From: Theristus sp. LFF4_11
Lineage: Eukaryota; Nematoda; Chromadorea; Monhysterida; Xyalidae
Assembly (NCBI GenBank): GCA_030248135.1
Contig: JASANC010004591.1
Span: 124,001-188,000, forward strand
Direction: 5' to 3'
DNA length: 64,000 nucleotides
In this document: positions 57,401-64,000 of the stretch, piece by piece
Numbering within the stretch: the first letter of the stretch is position 1
Layout: each line of letters begins with the position of its first letter
Notes under the pieces: generated by a model
The model's input: the letters and a program-made list of their open reading frames with translations, nothing else
Database searches by the model: none
What the model was told of the DNA's origin: nothing
Position numbers and translations under genes: made by a program

Positions 57401-59857
57401 GGAGTACGTCGGTCAAAATGACCAAATAATGACATTTACCTAAGCACACAAAGAAGTTGGGAAGAAAATTTGGTTTGAACTTTCAAAAAATTGTGCCATA
57501 AATCGAATTTTCAGAGCAAAGTAGAAAAAAAAAATTTCAAATTTTTTTTTAAGTTTGAAAAAAAATCCAAATTTTTTTTTAAACAAAAAAAAATAAAAAA
57601 AAAAATTTTTTTTCAAAGCCCCTAACCCTCTACCCCTAAACGTCGGTGACTATGTGGATCTGACTATCAGCAACTTTACAAAGTTGCCTTTTGAAATTCA
57701 AAATGCTGACTCGTCGATTTCTTTCGTTCGTGTGTTTCTCCAGAAAATCAATCGAAATGTCACCAACTTTCAATTCATCTTGATTAACTGAAAACACACA
57801 TCCAAAACCCAATTTCTCGACGGAAAATGTTTCTCCTAAATATCCAACTTGGAAAAACACACCTCGGCATAGGGTTAGGGGCTTTGAAAAAAAAAATTTT
57901 TTTTTATTTTTTTTTCGTTTTTTTTAAATTTGGATTTTTTTTTCAAACTTAAAAAAAATTTGAAAAATTTTTCTTTTACTTTGCTCTGAAAATTCGATTT
58001 ATGGCATAATTTTTTGAAAGTTCAAACCAAATTTTCTTCCCAACTTCTTTGTGTGCTTAGGTACATGTCATTATTTGGTCATTTTGACCGACGTACTCCA
58101 TGTTTTTCGATTTGGATGACTTCTAGAGTCAATTTTTAGCGTTGAAATGACTTAACTGAATTGAAATATCGTTTCAGAAATCGTTTTCTTGCAACTTAGA
58201 ACATGTTTTTTCAGTCGGTGGTAGGCCATGAGATGAACATGATATTTTGTTGATTGGCGTATGTTATAGGTCTACAATGGAGTTGTGCGATATATTGTTA
58301 AACAATTGGAGCGGAGATGTTGGTTAATACCACATCACACGACCGTTTTTTCAGATACCCGATAACATGGCCACATGTTAAAACTTGCGTGCTGAGCTAA
58401 ACTAACGTGTTAAACTTGCGTCTGTCAGTTGCCCGCAACGTGATCGCGAAATCATGGTACGTGTTTTCGATACGATGATTTGAAGAGTGGGCTCTCGCCA
58501 TGTGGCAGATAGCATAGCTGGTTGAACCTGAAAGTAAGTGTCTTGGGGGGGGGGGGCGACCGGGTCGACAAGGGTTGCCGACTTAGCTACAGCAAACAGG
58601 AATTTTTGAACACAGTCAAATTTTGGTAATTTTCTAAAGAGGAACAACTAAGAACGGTTCAATATTCAAGTACACGTCGAAAATTGTCCTGTTTTACTGT
58701 TGAAAATGCAACTTTCCCTCTATGAAATGGACATAATTTCAATAAAACACGATTTTCGCTCTTATAGTTTTCCGGATCGTTCTGAAAATAGTCTAGATGA
58801 ACTCAGCTCGACGAGACGCTTCGAACAAACCTAACTTGTAAAAAAAAATTTTTTCAAAAAAATTTTTTTTTTTTTAATTTAAAAAAAATCCGGATTTTTT
58901 TCCCCTAACCCTACCTCGGCACCATGAGCAAGTTTGCAAACAGCCCAAAAACTGAACACTTTAGGTTCGGCCCCGCCCACCTTGACAATACCGTCCGCCT
59001 CGCGTGGCCCGTCGTAATCTTGGCTCATTTCGCCGTTGCGAAAGATCTTCAACGTCGGGAAACCGCTGACACCGAACTTGTCGCAGGTGCTCTTTTCGGC
59101 CGTGCAGTCAACCTGGAAAACAAACAAAAAAGCATTCGACCTTTCTGAAATCGGGAAACAATTTGGAGAAAGAAACAGAAGTTTTTCGTCACTCATCATA
59201 TCCGCCCGGATTTTCTGCGCTTTCTGCACAGTAATTCAAAACTGTTCAGTTTAATGACTTTTCTTGCCGTCGGATAACTTCTTGTTTTGTATCGACCGTC
59301 ATGATGTCACTCACTCACACACAATTTTAACAATCTTGTTATGCTTGTCAGATGTGAGACGTCGACGCTCAGTGGAGATAAAAGTTTGATTGTTTTGCTT
59401 TTTTCGGAAAGTGAGGGTTTTCACAAAAACACAGTTCCCTACAACAGCGTTAAAAGATTACTGTCTGGGTGAAAATGTGAAAAAAATGAAGACCAAAACA
59501 AAAACTGTTACTTCTGTCTCTTTAACTCACTTTGGCTAATGACACTGGTGGATCGTTCGTTTTTAGCTTCGTGGCAGCTTTCTCGTATTCTGGCGCTAAA
59601 CGTTTACAGTGACCGCACCTGAAAACATGTAAGAGCGACACATTCGATCGAACCAAAAATATGAACAAAAACATTTGAAACAACATGAAAGAAAACAAGA
59701 CATAAAAGACAAACACCAACCACGGCGCGTAGAACTCGACGAGGATCACGTCGTGATCTTTGATTTTGTCGCCGAAATTTGAATCGCTGAACTCGAGGAC
59801 GTCACTTGCGAACGCCAGCAGCGACGACGCAAGGAATACGAGTAACCTGAGCAACAT
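39418..59857 (-). CDS. PDIA3: Protein disulfide-isomerase A3 (ERp57-type)
   Basis: ER-lumen thiol oxidoreductase that forms and reshuffles disulfides in glycoproteins, in animals with calnexin/calreticulin. Exons, 5' to 3': 59721-59857, 59531-59618, 58981-59112, 54409-54502, 53772-53895, 50877-50990, 49957-50060, 49450-49645, 49235-49334, 40090-40215, 39687-39763, 39418-39586. The phases chain to 486 residues (human 505). Residues 1-17 are a hydrophobic signal peptide. Thioredoxin domain a has WCGHC at 46-50, then [13 protein letters not shown]. Domains b and b' follow; the a' domain has WCGHC at 388-392, then [19 protein letters not shown]. The tail is Lys-rich and ends KTEL, a KDEL-type ER retention signal in place of the human QEDL. 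All introns are GT...AG. Intron 3 (4.5 kb) and intron 9 (9 kb) are filled with transposons. An acceptor-like TTTCAG at ~60020 suggests a spliced 5' UTR. Confidence 0.95.
40663..40801. mobile_element. MITE with AAGGCCCGTTTATACCTGAC ends
   Basis: Two palindromic halves, each built from CGTTTATACCTGACGTA and its inverse TACGTCAGGTATAAACG, are separated by a ~30-bp spacer around 40715-40735. The outer left end is degraded (CCGTTCATACCCGACGTA). There is no coding capacity. It lies in PDIA3 intron 9. Confidence 0.65.
40820..42870. repeat. Degenerate tandem array, ~100-bp unit, in PDIA3 intron 9
   Basis: Motifs recur in order roughly every 90-110 bp: GGTAGCACAA, then CAGTAGCTGGTTACTGGGTA, then an AAA...TTTACCC segment, then a TGTAAAAGC-like link. 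More than 15 copies are recognisable, heavily diverged. GGGTAAAA and TTTACCCA give each unit a small inverted pair. The same sequence resumes at 44105 beyond the LINE fragment. Confidence 0.65.
42870..43133 (-). CDS. Orphan 87-codon frame with one strong membrane segment
   Basis: An open frame on the minus strand encodes a basic start (RRR), a long hydrophobic stretch ([20 protein letters not shown]) and a basic, aromatic tail ([11 protein letters not shown]). It abuts the start of the LINE-derived segment at ~43134. It lacks a clear ATG and splice partners. It could be part of a membrane-protein exon, a retroelement-associated coding remnant, or chance. Function unknown. Confidence 0.25.
   Translation of the reverse strand: MNSFAGRASGPANFPERRRLIAFTIYSIVGGSALTAAVLLLFLGLVLFYLITKYYSRQGYRKWAKLPAWVSTRPTYPKKQLLYLVQL
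43134..44100 (+). mobile_element. Broken non-LTR retrotransposon (reverse transcriptase fragment)
   Basis: Conceptual pieces in shifting frames carry reverse-transcriptase landmarks in the right order. These are a PPEWRESV-like block and [11 protein letters not shown] (~43200-43290), a [16 protein letters not shown] block (~43480-43525), the ADDVVKLA active-site region (~43627) and a C-terminal [20 protein letters not shown] block (~43850). At least four frameshifts or stops interrupt it, including a stop just before the ADD motif. The arrangement resembles RTE/CR1-type LINEs. It interrupts the tandem array in PDIA3 intron 9. Confidence 0.75.
44105..44520. repeat. Tandem array resumed, ~100-bp unit
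   Basis: The motifs of 40820-42870 continue here: GGTAGCACAAAGC, TACAGTAGCTTTACGGGTAA, ATTTGCCCGAAAGT, CAGGGTAAAACAGAATTA. The array was therefore split by the LINE insertion. Confidence 0.55.
45311..45753. mobile_element. Tc1/mariner-like MITE family R, copy 2, nested in the 3' LTR
   Basis: 443 bp, ends CCGTATTACCTCTAATGAAC and TTTAATAGAGGTAATACGG, flanked by TA duplicates (45309-45310 and 45754-45755). The 5' LTR at 47575-47583 preserves the uninterrupted site ATTACATG, which fixes the duplication as exactly TA. Confidence 0.93.
46333..47187 (-). CDS. Retrotransposon Gag-like protein (degenerate)
   Basis: A 284-codon frame encoding a capsid-type Gag. The Gln-rich, coiled-coil-like N-terminus ([15 protein letters not shown]) is followed by a helical region with [16 protein letters not shown] and [16 protein letters not shown], typical of Gag capsid domains, and a polar Asn/Gln-rich tail. 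No CCHC zinc knuckle is seen. The same frame is open upstream to 47397 past a TAA at 47188-47190, and downstream to ~45985 past a TAG at 46333-46335. The original Gag was probably longer and is now broken twice. No ATG starts this segment. Confidence 0.75.
   Translation of the reverse strand: MAIQQQQQMQKQYEQLQKQNEFMMTMFSQMLELQNQQKVTADHDHCCKQNVANGTTDNDKAYMMLLSEKWQKFDPAKNHKFRTWFNSLQTRLELWNPPPKIAVEHICMCLSDDALFAFDQQPQEVCENLEESIKYLESIYGPRNEAITSVYVLDTATRQEGESVRAFGLRLENLLLATGHNYRGSDGNYIPFVETTLINKFGQGLLDPLLSSKAEDQKFKGLNFREIVDKIQVVENCEKYKQKQHSRQENKDNGSKPNYQNTSRENHETNFNYKPQFSDQFGHN
47215..47400. repeat. Minisatellite in the retrotransposon leader, ~33-bp unit
   Basis: Four to five copies of CTTGGGAATGAACCCACTAG plus a CTCATCATTTGC-type spacer, between the primer site and gag. 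Unit boundaries drift (CCACCAGG, CCACTGGG variants). Confidence 0.75.
47406..47450 (-). promoter_or_regulatory. Extended primer-binding site matching the 3' half of tRNA-Lys(CUU)
   Basis: The plus strand reads CTCTTAATCT, three differing bases, then GGTCGTGGGTTCGAGCCCCA and CGTTGGGCG, ending CCA at 47448-47450. This follows tRNA-Lys(CUU) from the anticodon loop to the added CCA. On the element's own strand the first 18 bases are TGGCGCCCAACGTGGGGC, the known Lys-1,2 type primer site, set directly against the LTR. A normal primer site would stop after ~18 bases. There is no 5' half, so it is not a tRNA gene. Confidence 0.85.
47875..47985. mobile_element. MITE family Q, half copy
   Basis: GGTCACTTTACCAATTTTGA and ATTCCAGCGTC, followed by a CGCTCATTGAGACGCAGAA-type end, match the right half of 6248-6437. 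Confidence 0.5.
48960..49116. mobile_element. MITE family P, copy in PDIA3 intron 9
   Basis: Ends CTGTTAAACTCTATATTATA and ATAATTTAGAGTTCGACAG, with TA on both sides. The interior has ATGCTTTTTATGCAGG and GGCGGAGTCTG, with a CCAATCAGCTGATTG right arm. Confidence 0.8.
50185..50352. mobile_element. MITE family P, copy in PDIA3 intron 6
   Basis: CATATCCAACTCGCTGATCA on the left and CCAATCAGCTAGTTGCATAT on the right, around GATGCATGCATTCTGTGCAT. It ends GAGTTATACTG followed by TA. Confidence 0.75.
50488..50606. mobile_element. Small palindromic repeat with GTGGGCGG core
   Basis: Left arm ATACCATATCTTTTTTGTGG and right arm CCACAAAAAAAATAAGACAT face each other across ~30 bp. A looser relative with GTGGGCGGAG and CTCCGCCCAC occurs at ~51195-51370 in intron 5. 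The elements are probably MITE derivatives. Confidence 0.45.
51953..52659 (-). CDS. Possible nested two-exon gene inside PDIA3 intron 5
   Basis: A CAAGATGGCG context at 52654-52663 gives an ATG and 22 codons with a basic, amphipathic start ([20 protein letters not shown]), ending at a GTGTAA donor (exon 52594-52659). In the same phase, 51953-52168 is open for 72 codons between a TTTTGCAG acceptor and a GTAATT donor. No later exon or known domain was found. It may be chance. Confidence 0.18.
54666..55057. mobile_element. Tc1/mariner-like MITE family R, copy 3
   Basis: 392 bp with ends CCGTATTACCTCTAATAAAC and TTAATAGAGGTAATACGG, TA on both sides (54664-54665 and 55058-55059). It is shorter than its sisters because one G-rich block is reduced. 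It lies in PDIA3 intron 3. Confidence 0.9.
55394..57638. mobile_element. hAT-like element with TAGGGGTGGG ends (family A), interrupted by family B
   Basis: Ends TAGGGGTGGGTCGGTATAAA and ACCACCCCTA, with many GGTATAAAAAACGG repeats near both ends. The 8-bp duplication AACGTCGG sits at 55386-55393 and 57639-57646. The right end is split by another element at 56598-57632, so the final CCCCTA is separated from the rest. Without that insert the element is ~1.2 kb. No transposase is recognised; the longest frame is 85 codons. Confidence 0.85.
56598..57632. mobile_element. hAT-like element with TAGGGTTAGGG ends (family B), copy 1
   Basis: 1035 bp, starting TAGGGTTAGGG and ending CCCCTAACCCTCTA, with the 8-bp duplication CCCCTAAA at 56590-56597 and 57633-57640. 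Poly-A/poly-T tracts lie inside both ends. It is inserted into the right end of the family A element. It is ~97% identical by eye, in inverse, to 57870-58913. No transposase is encoded. Confidence 0.9.
57870..58913. mobile_element. hAT-like element family B, copy 2, inverted relative to copy 1
   Basis: 1044 bp with ends TAGGGTTAGGGG and CCCCTAACCCTA and a perfect 8-bp duplication CCTCGGCA (57862-57869 and 58914-58921). With copy 1 it forms two ~1-kb inverted arms around a 237-bp spacer. It ends 67 bases from the PDIA3 exon at 58981. Confidence 0.92.
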
Positions 59858-60119
59858 CGTTTTTTTTTTTCACTGGACTTCCAGAAAGTGTTTTTTTCGA
59901 TATTTGGCAGTGGCGCACGACGCAACGACGATCGATCCACCGATCCGATGCGGATTTTTGAGGCTGCTCGTGTTCTCGACGTAGATTTGTGAATCTTGCT
60001 GCAAATTTTACTTGTTCGAGTTCCTGAAATTTGAATCAATTACAGATACATACATATTATAACATATATGAATGAATGTACATGAATGAGCGCTTGCAGA
60101 AGCAGACGGTACAGCTCAG
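59858..60119 (-). promoter_or_regulatory. PDIA3 5' UTR and upstream flank
   Basis: The start codon at 59855-59857 follows an A-rich leader. Acceptor-like GAAGTCCAG (~59880) and AAATTTCAG (~60020) on the minus strand allow a spliced or trans-spliced 5' UTR. No TATA box is evident. Confidence 0.3.
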
Positions 60120-61053
60120 CATAGTTGTTCCAGAGCCGAGGGGTTGGGGGGGCCGATATCATAGTTGTTCTAGGGGGGGGGGCCTGGGGGGGCCACCCCC
60201 CCAAAAAATTTTCGAATCTATCTCTATCAGACAGGTTTTTTCGGCTCAGCTATTATCTATCTAAAAAAAATTCTTGCCAGCCATCTATCTGAAAATTTTT
60301 GTCATCGAAGACATAAAATGAGTCAATTTTTGACCAAAATTGACCATTTTTGCTCGTAATTCTTGAAAGTTTCGCTAATTTTAGGTAAAATACGCGTTTA
60401 TACTTGATTTTTAGTGTATTTTTTGCATTATTTTGCTGTTTTTATAGCTTTTTAGCGTTTTAGCTATCTATCTATCAAATTTCAAAATTTTGACCGGCCC
60501 CCCCAAAGTCACATGCCCCCCCCCGCGGCCCCCCCCAAAATTTTCCAGCTATCTATCTATCTGGAAAATTTGCTCCAGCTATCTATATCGCCCCCCCCAC
60601 CCCTCGGCTCTGGAACAACTATGGCCGATATAGATAGCTGGAGCAAATTTTCTAGATAGATAGATAGCTGGAAAAATTTGGGGGGGGCCGCGGGGGGGGG
60701 GGCCATGTGACTTTGGGGGGGCCGGTCAAAATTTTGAAATTTGATAGATAGATAGCTAAAACGCTAAAAAGCTATAAAAACAGCAAAATAATGCTAAAAA
60801 TACACTAAAAATTAAGTATAAACGCGTATTTTACCTAAAATTAGCGAAATTTTCAAGAATTACGAGCAAAAATGGTCAACTTTGGTCAAAAATTGACTCA
60901 TTTTATGTCTTCGAAGACAAAAATTTTTAGATAGATAGCTAGCTGAGAATTTTTTTTTGGATAGATAATAGCTGAGCCGAAAAAACCTGTTTGATAGAGA
61001 TAGATTCGAAATTTTTTTGGGGGGGGCCGGCCCCCCCCCCTAGAACAACTATG
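60120..61053. mobile_element. hAT-like fold-back element with CATAGTTGTTC ends (family E)
   Basis: 934 bp, ends CATAGTTGTTCCAGAGCCG and CTAGAACAACTATG, flanked by the perfect 8-bp duplication CAGCTCAG (60112-60119 and 61054-61061). The interior is itself a large palindrome of two ~450-bp arms. A third inverted end, CTCGGCTCTGGAACAACTAT, lies near 60604-60624, showing one copy nested in or recombined with another. Long G/C runs and ATAGATAG microsatellites are mirrored in both arms. Confidence 0.85.
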
Positions 61054-61159
61054 CAGCTCAGAAGACAGAATTCACAATGAGAAGTGAAGCAGCATCGTTC
61101 AGCCAAGCTTTCTGACGCAAAAACGTCATTCCAAAAAAAATTTCAAGCCGATTATGGAT

Positions 61160-61260
61160 CTGGTTTTACAAAGTAGTGTCAAAGAAAAATGTTGTTGAAC
61201 TTTCCAAAAATTGTGCCAACAACGACATTTTCAGAGCATGTTGGAAAAGTTTTTCTCGAA
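61160..61260. repeat. Remnant of the shared hAT subterminal block
   Basis: GTTGTTGAACTTTCCAAAAA, then TTGTGCCAACAACGACATTT and TCAGAGCATGTTGGAAAA, follow the same order as blocks in families B, C and D. No ends are recognisable; it is a decayed copy. Confidence 0.5.
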
Positions 61261-61491
61261 CATTCAACAATGGACATTTTTTGCTTTTTTAATCGCTTTT
61301 TGTTTTGGTTTGACAACACTAGTTTCCAGGAAGTTCAACTGAAAAGAAATAAAAAAATTGATAAAGAGATGAGTCAAGAAGTTCATACAATTGAATCATT
61401 GGTTTGTTTCGGTTCGTGTTGTTCGAAATTGGCACATAGCACTCGCTTGCTCGCTTGCTGCTTTTGAAGAACACAAGAACACCGGGCCACC

Positions 61492-62212
61492 TAGGGTTGT
61501 TAAAAAAAACAAAAATCGTCATTTTTGTTTTTTAAAAAAAAAAATTTTTTTTTTAAAAATTTCAAAAATCAAAGTTGTGCTTAAATCAATCAGGGAGTCC
61601 GAAGAACCACATATGATATGCAAGCGCCTCCCGAATGACACCCGTATGGCGGAACTTTGCAGATTTTGTTTTGGTGACCTCAATTACCCCTTTTCCAAAC
61701 CGTCACCATGCCTCTTCTTGTGTTTTGACCTCCAAAACGTCACTAATTGTCCCCAGCTAAGCTAATGCTAAAGTGAAGACAAACATACCGCCTTGAAATT
61801 CGATCAATTCTTCTGATGGTGTCGCGACGACACGACACGAAGCAGCAACCAGACAACGTAGCGCTTGCAAACGGTGCAGCGAGCACAATCGGACGCTCTG
61901 CGAGGCTAATCGTCACCTTATCTGCATCGGAAATGGCAGGCTAAGCTTTGGGACGCTCAAAAACTTCATCGCAGATGTTGTCGAAGCCTAAAATCAGTCG
62001 GTAAAACGGCCCAAAATCGACTGCTAAAGGTTTTACGAGGTATAATCAAAGAAAATTTTTGTTGAACTTTCGAAAAATTGTGCCAAAATTGAGGTTTTCA
62101 GAGCATATTAGAGGAAAATTTTTCGAATTTTTTTTTTTAAATCGGCATTTTTGTTTTTTTTTAATCACTTTTTTTTAAAAAAATTTTTTTTCATTTTTGT
62201 TTAACAACCCTA
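61492..62212. mobile_element. hAT-like element with TAGGGTTGTTAA ends (family C)
   Basis: 721 bp, ends TAGGGTTGTTAAAAAAAACA and TTTGTTTAACAACCCTA, flanked by the perfect 8-bp duplication GGGCCACC (61484-61491 and 62213-62220). Poly-A/poly-T tracts and the block GTTGAACTTTCGAAAAATTG near the right end link it to families B and D. No transposase is encoded. Confidence 0.9.
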
Positions 62213-62509
62213 GGGCCACCGGCACGGCCCAGACAAGAAAATTCAGAAGACCCAGAATGACGTAACGCGAATGCTGTTCTGCATACTGATTGGCCGTTTT
62301 ACCAAGTGGATTGCGCTGATTGGTTGATTTCAAGTGGGCGGATTTACACGTCAGGTAACCATGCCTGATACGTCAAGTTCGACACAGCGATCCTTCTCAT
62401 ACCATGCGCTGTCTTGTCATTCTTTTGAAAACTGTTTGTTCAGCTGGTTTGTTTGCTTTTATTTTGCGAACAGCGACGATAAATTCGCAACTAAAAAGAT
62501 GATTGACTG

Positions 62510-62815
62510 AGAGTTGAGACTGATGCAATGTACAATGTGGCCGAATACATAAGTCAGTCCTTGTATTTGCCATCAAGGCGGGATCAATCGCAGACAAGAA
62601 GTTGTTCTTCTCAGGAATGCCAAGATCATTCCCAATCGTGTGCGCAAGGGAGAAAGAATGAATAGTATAGCACGAAGAATCAATAAAGTTTAAAACACAC
62701 GTCAAATTTGACACACAACTGATTTTTTGAACGTCTTTTTTCTTATTCGAATTTCGCGTTGTTCCTTGCGGGTGCACCCTGAAAAAAAGCTGCCATGTTT
62801 AATCGGCCATTCCGT
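62510..62815. repeat. Diverged relative of the interior of the 1-901 element
   Basis: Shared landmarks in order: ATCAAGGCGGGAT, then TGTGCGCAAGGGAGAAAGAA, then CTGCCATGTTTAATCGGCCA. The inverted ends of the first copy are missing here, so this is a fragment or a related element. Confidence 0.65.
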
Positions 62816-62867
62816 AAGCACCACACTTTAGGGGTGGTTGTTTATTGGTGGGGGGGATTATTGGTGG

Positions 62868-62915
62868 GGGAGGGTAGGGTTAGGGGCTTTGAAAAAAAAT
62901 TTTTTGGCGCTTTCC
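62868..62915. mobile_element. Truncated end of a family B hAT-like element
   Basis: TAGGGTTAGGGGCTTTGAAA plus a poly-A/poly-T run is identical to the inner ends of 56598-57632 and 57870-58913, then breaks off into the next tandem repeat. Confidence 0.6.
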
Positions 62916-63175
62916 TATTTTAGCGTAACTTTCCACAAATAGAGTAACTTTCCACAAATAAAGTAACTTTGATATTTTAGCGTAACTTTCAACAAATAAA
63001 GTAACTTTGATATTTTAGCGTAACTTTCAACAAATAAAGTAACTTTGATATTTTACCGTAACTTTCAATTTTCGATGAATAACAGCTATCCTATTTTAGC
63101 GTAACTTTCAATATGTTACGCTAAAATAGGATAGGGCTTGGTACTGTCCTATTTTAGCGTATCAACATATAAACA
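62915..63175. repeat. Tandem repeat around TATTTTAGCGTAACTTT, ending in a hairpin
   Basis: Four to five copies of GATATTTTAGCGTAACTTTC plus AACAAATAAAGTAACTTT occur at a spacing of ~38-40 bp. Near 63090-63132 the unit meets its own inverse (CCTATTTTAGCGTAAC against GTTACGCTAAAATAGG). Confidence 0.7.
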
Positions 63176-63229
63176 GCTCATTTAAAGCTATTTCAGCCGC
63201 GAAACTTTGTAAACCTACGTTATTTTGCA

Positions 63230-64000
63230 CGGAGATTTCAAATTTTGACCTTGTGGGTTATGGTAACGCCCGGTTTGGTCCCAACACAATCTTAGTTCCG
63301 TCAACAATCCACAAACACCTTGGTAACCGCAACCAAATTAGTGAAACAAGTTAGATTAGGGTTGTTTTGCATGGAGATTTCAAATTTAAACCTTGTGGGT
63401 TACGGTAACGCCCGGTTTGGTCCCAACACGATCTTAGTTCCATGAACAACCCACAAACAGCTTGGTAACCGCAACCAAACCGGTGAAACAAACTAGATTA
63501 AGGTTGTTTTGCATGGAGATTTCAAATTTAAACCTTGTGGGTTACGGTAACGCTTCGTTTGGTCTCAACACGATCTTACCAAGCTGTTTGTGGGTTGTTC
63601 ATGGAACTAAAATCGTGTTGAGACCAAACCAGGCGTTACCGTAATCCGGAAAGATTAAATTCAAAATCTGCGTGCAAAACAACCTTAATCTAGCTTGTTT
63701 CACCGGTTTGGTTGCGGTTACCAAGCTGTTTGTGGGTTGTTCGTGGATCTAAGATCGTGTTGAGACCAAACCAGGCGTTACCGTGATCCAGAAAGATTAA
63801 ATTCAAAATCTGCGTGCAAAACAACCTTAATCTAGCTTGTTTCACCGGTTTGGTTGCGGTTACCAAGCTGTTTGTGGGTTGTTCATGGATCTAAGATCGC
63901 ATTGGGACCAAACCAGGCGTTACCGTAATCCAGAAAGCTGAAATTCAAAATCTGCGTGCAAAACAACCTTAATCTAGCATGTTTCACCGGTTTGGTTGCG
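63230..64000. repeat. 142-bp satellite with an orientation switch
   Basis: CCTTGTGGGTTACGGTAACG recurs at 63249, 63391 and 63533 in one orientation. From ~63575 the sequence continues inverted, ACCAAGCTGTTTGTGGGTTG recurring at ~63578, 63719 and 63861. The array runs off the window end. Copies are ~90% alike by eye. Confidence 0.9.

Noticed and set aside
57636..57860. 74-codon minus-strand frame between the two family B copies
   Set aside because: It looked like a possible exon, but it does not match any missing PDIA3 segment and has no phase-compatible splice sites. The PDIA3 model is complete without it.
56598..58913. Interstitial telomere repeats (TTAGGG)
   Set aside because: AGGGTTAGGG appears only once at each end of transposons with 8-bp target duplications; there is no tandem telomeric array.

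Overview
This is animal-type nuclear DNA. It holds intron-rich genes with GT...AG introns (many acceptors read TTTCAG), chromatin and ER proteins, and a dense load of small DNA transposons, satellites and retroelement debris. The species cannot be named from the sequence. The T-rich acceptors, short exons and MITE load suggest an invertebrate, perhaps ecdysozoan, but that is a guess.

Three conserved genes and one small unknown gene account for nearly all coding sequence. SMU1 (+, 3474-8736, 12 exons, 514 aa) is a LisH/WD40 splicing factor. A two-exon gene for an 87-aa membrane protein (-, 9284-10022) lies next to it. CHD1 (-, 11544-37460, 39 exons, at least 2175 aa, start codon not identified) is a chromodomain-helicase chromatin remodeller with an extended low-complexity tail. 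PDIA3/ERp57 (-, 39418-59857, 12 exons, 486 aa, C-terminal KTEL) is a glycoprotein-folding disulfide isomerase. Exon phases chain without a break through all three conserved genes. The one anomaly is the acceptor of SMU1 intron 3, which reads CCG instead of CAG. The genes do not form a pathway; they are ordinary housekeeping neighbours.

The rest is a record of transposition. Position 1-901 is an element with 64-bp inverted ends, followed by a ~149-bp satellite (about 1050-2180). Introns carry several MITE families, including TA-target Tc1/mariner-like families with GGGGTTTATT-rich or CAGTCGAACTC ends. They also carry palindromic CATTCATGAAGCAG elements, a Foldback-like element with 15-bp tandem repeats as arms (26725-27575), and at least seven hAT-like insertions with recognisable 8-bp target duplications. 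In PDIA3 intron 3 three hAT-like insertions can be ordered in time, and two of them form a ~1-kb inverted pair. PDIA3 intron 9 (9 kb) holds a degenerate ~100-bp tandem array, a broken LINE reverse transcriptase and a gag-only LTR retrotransposon. The primer-binding region of that retrotransposon matches the whole 3' half of tRNA-Lys(CUU), anticodon loop included. The right end of the window is a 142-bp satellite that switches orientation near 63575.
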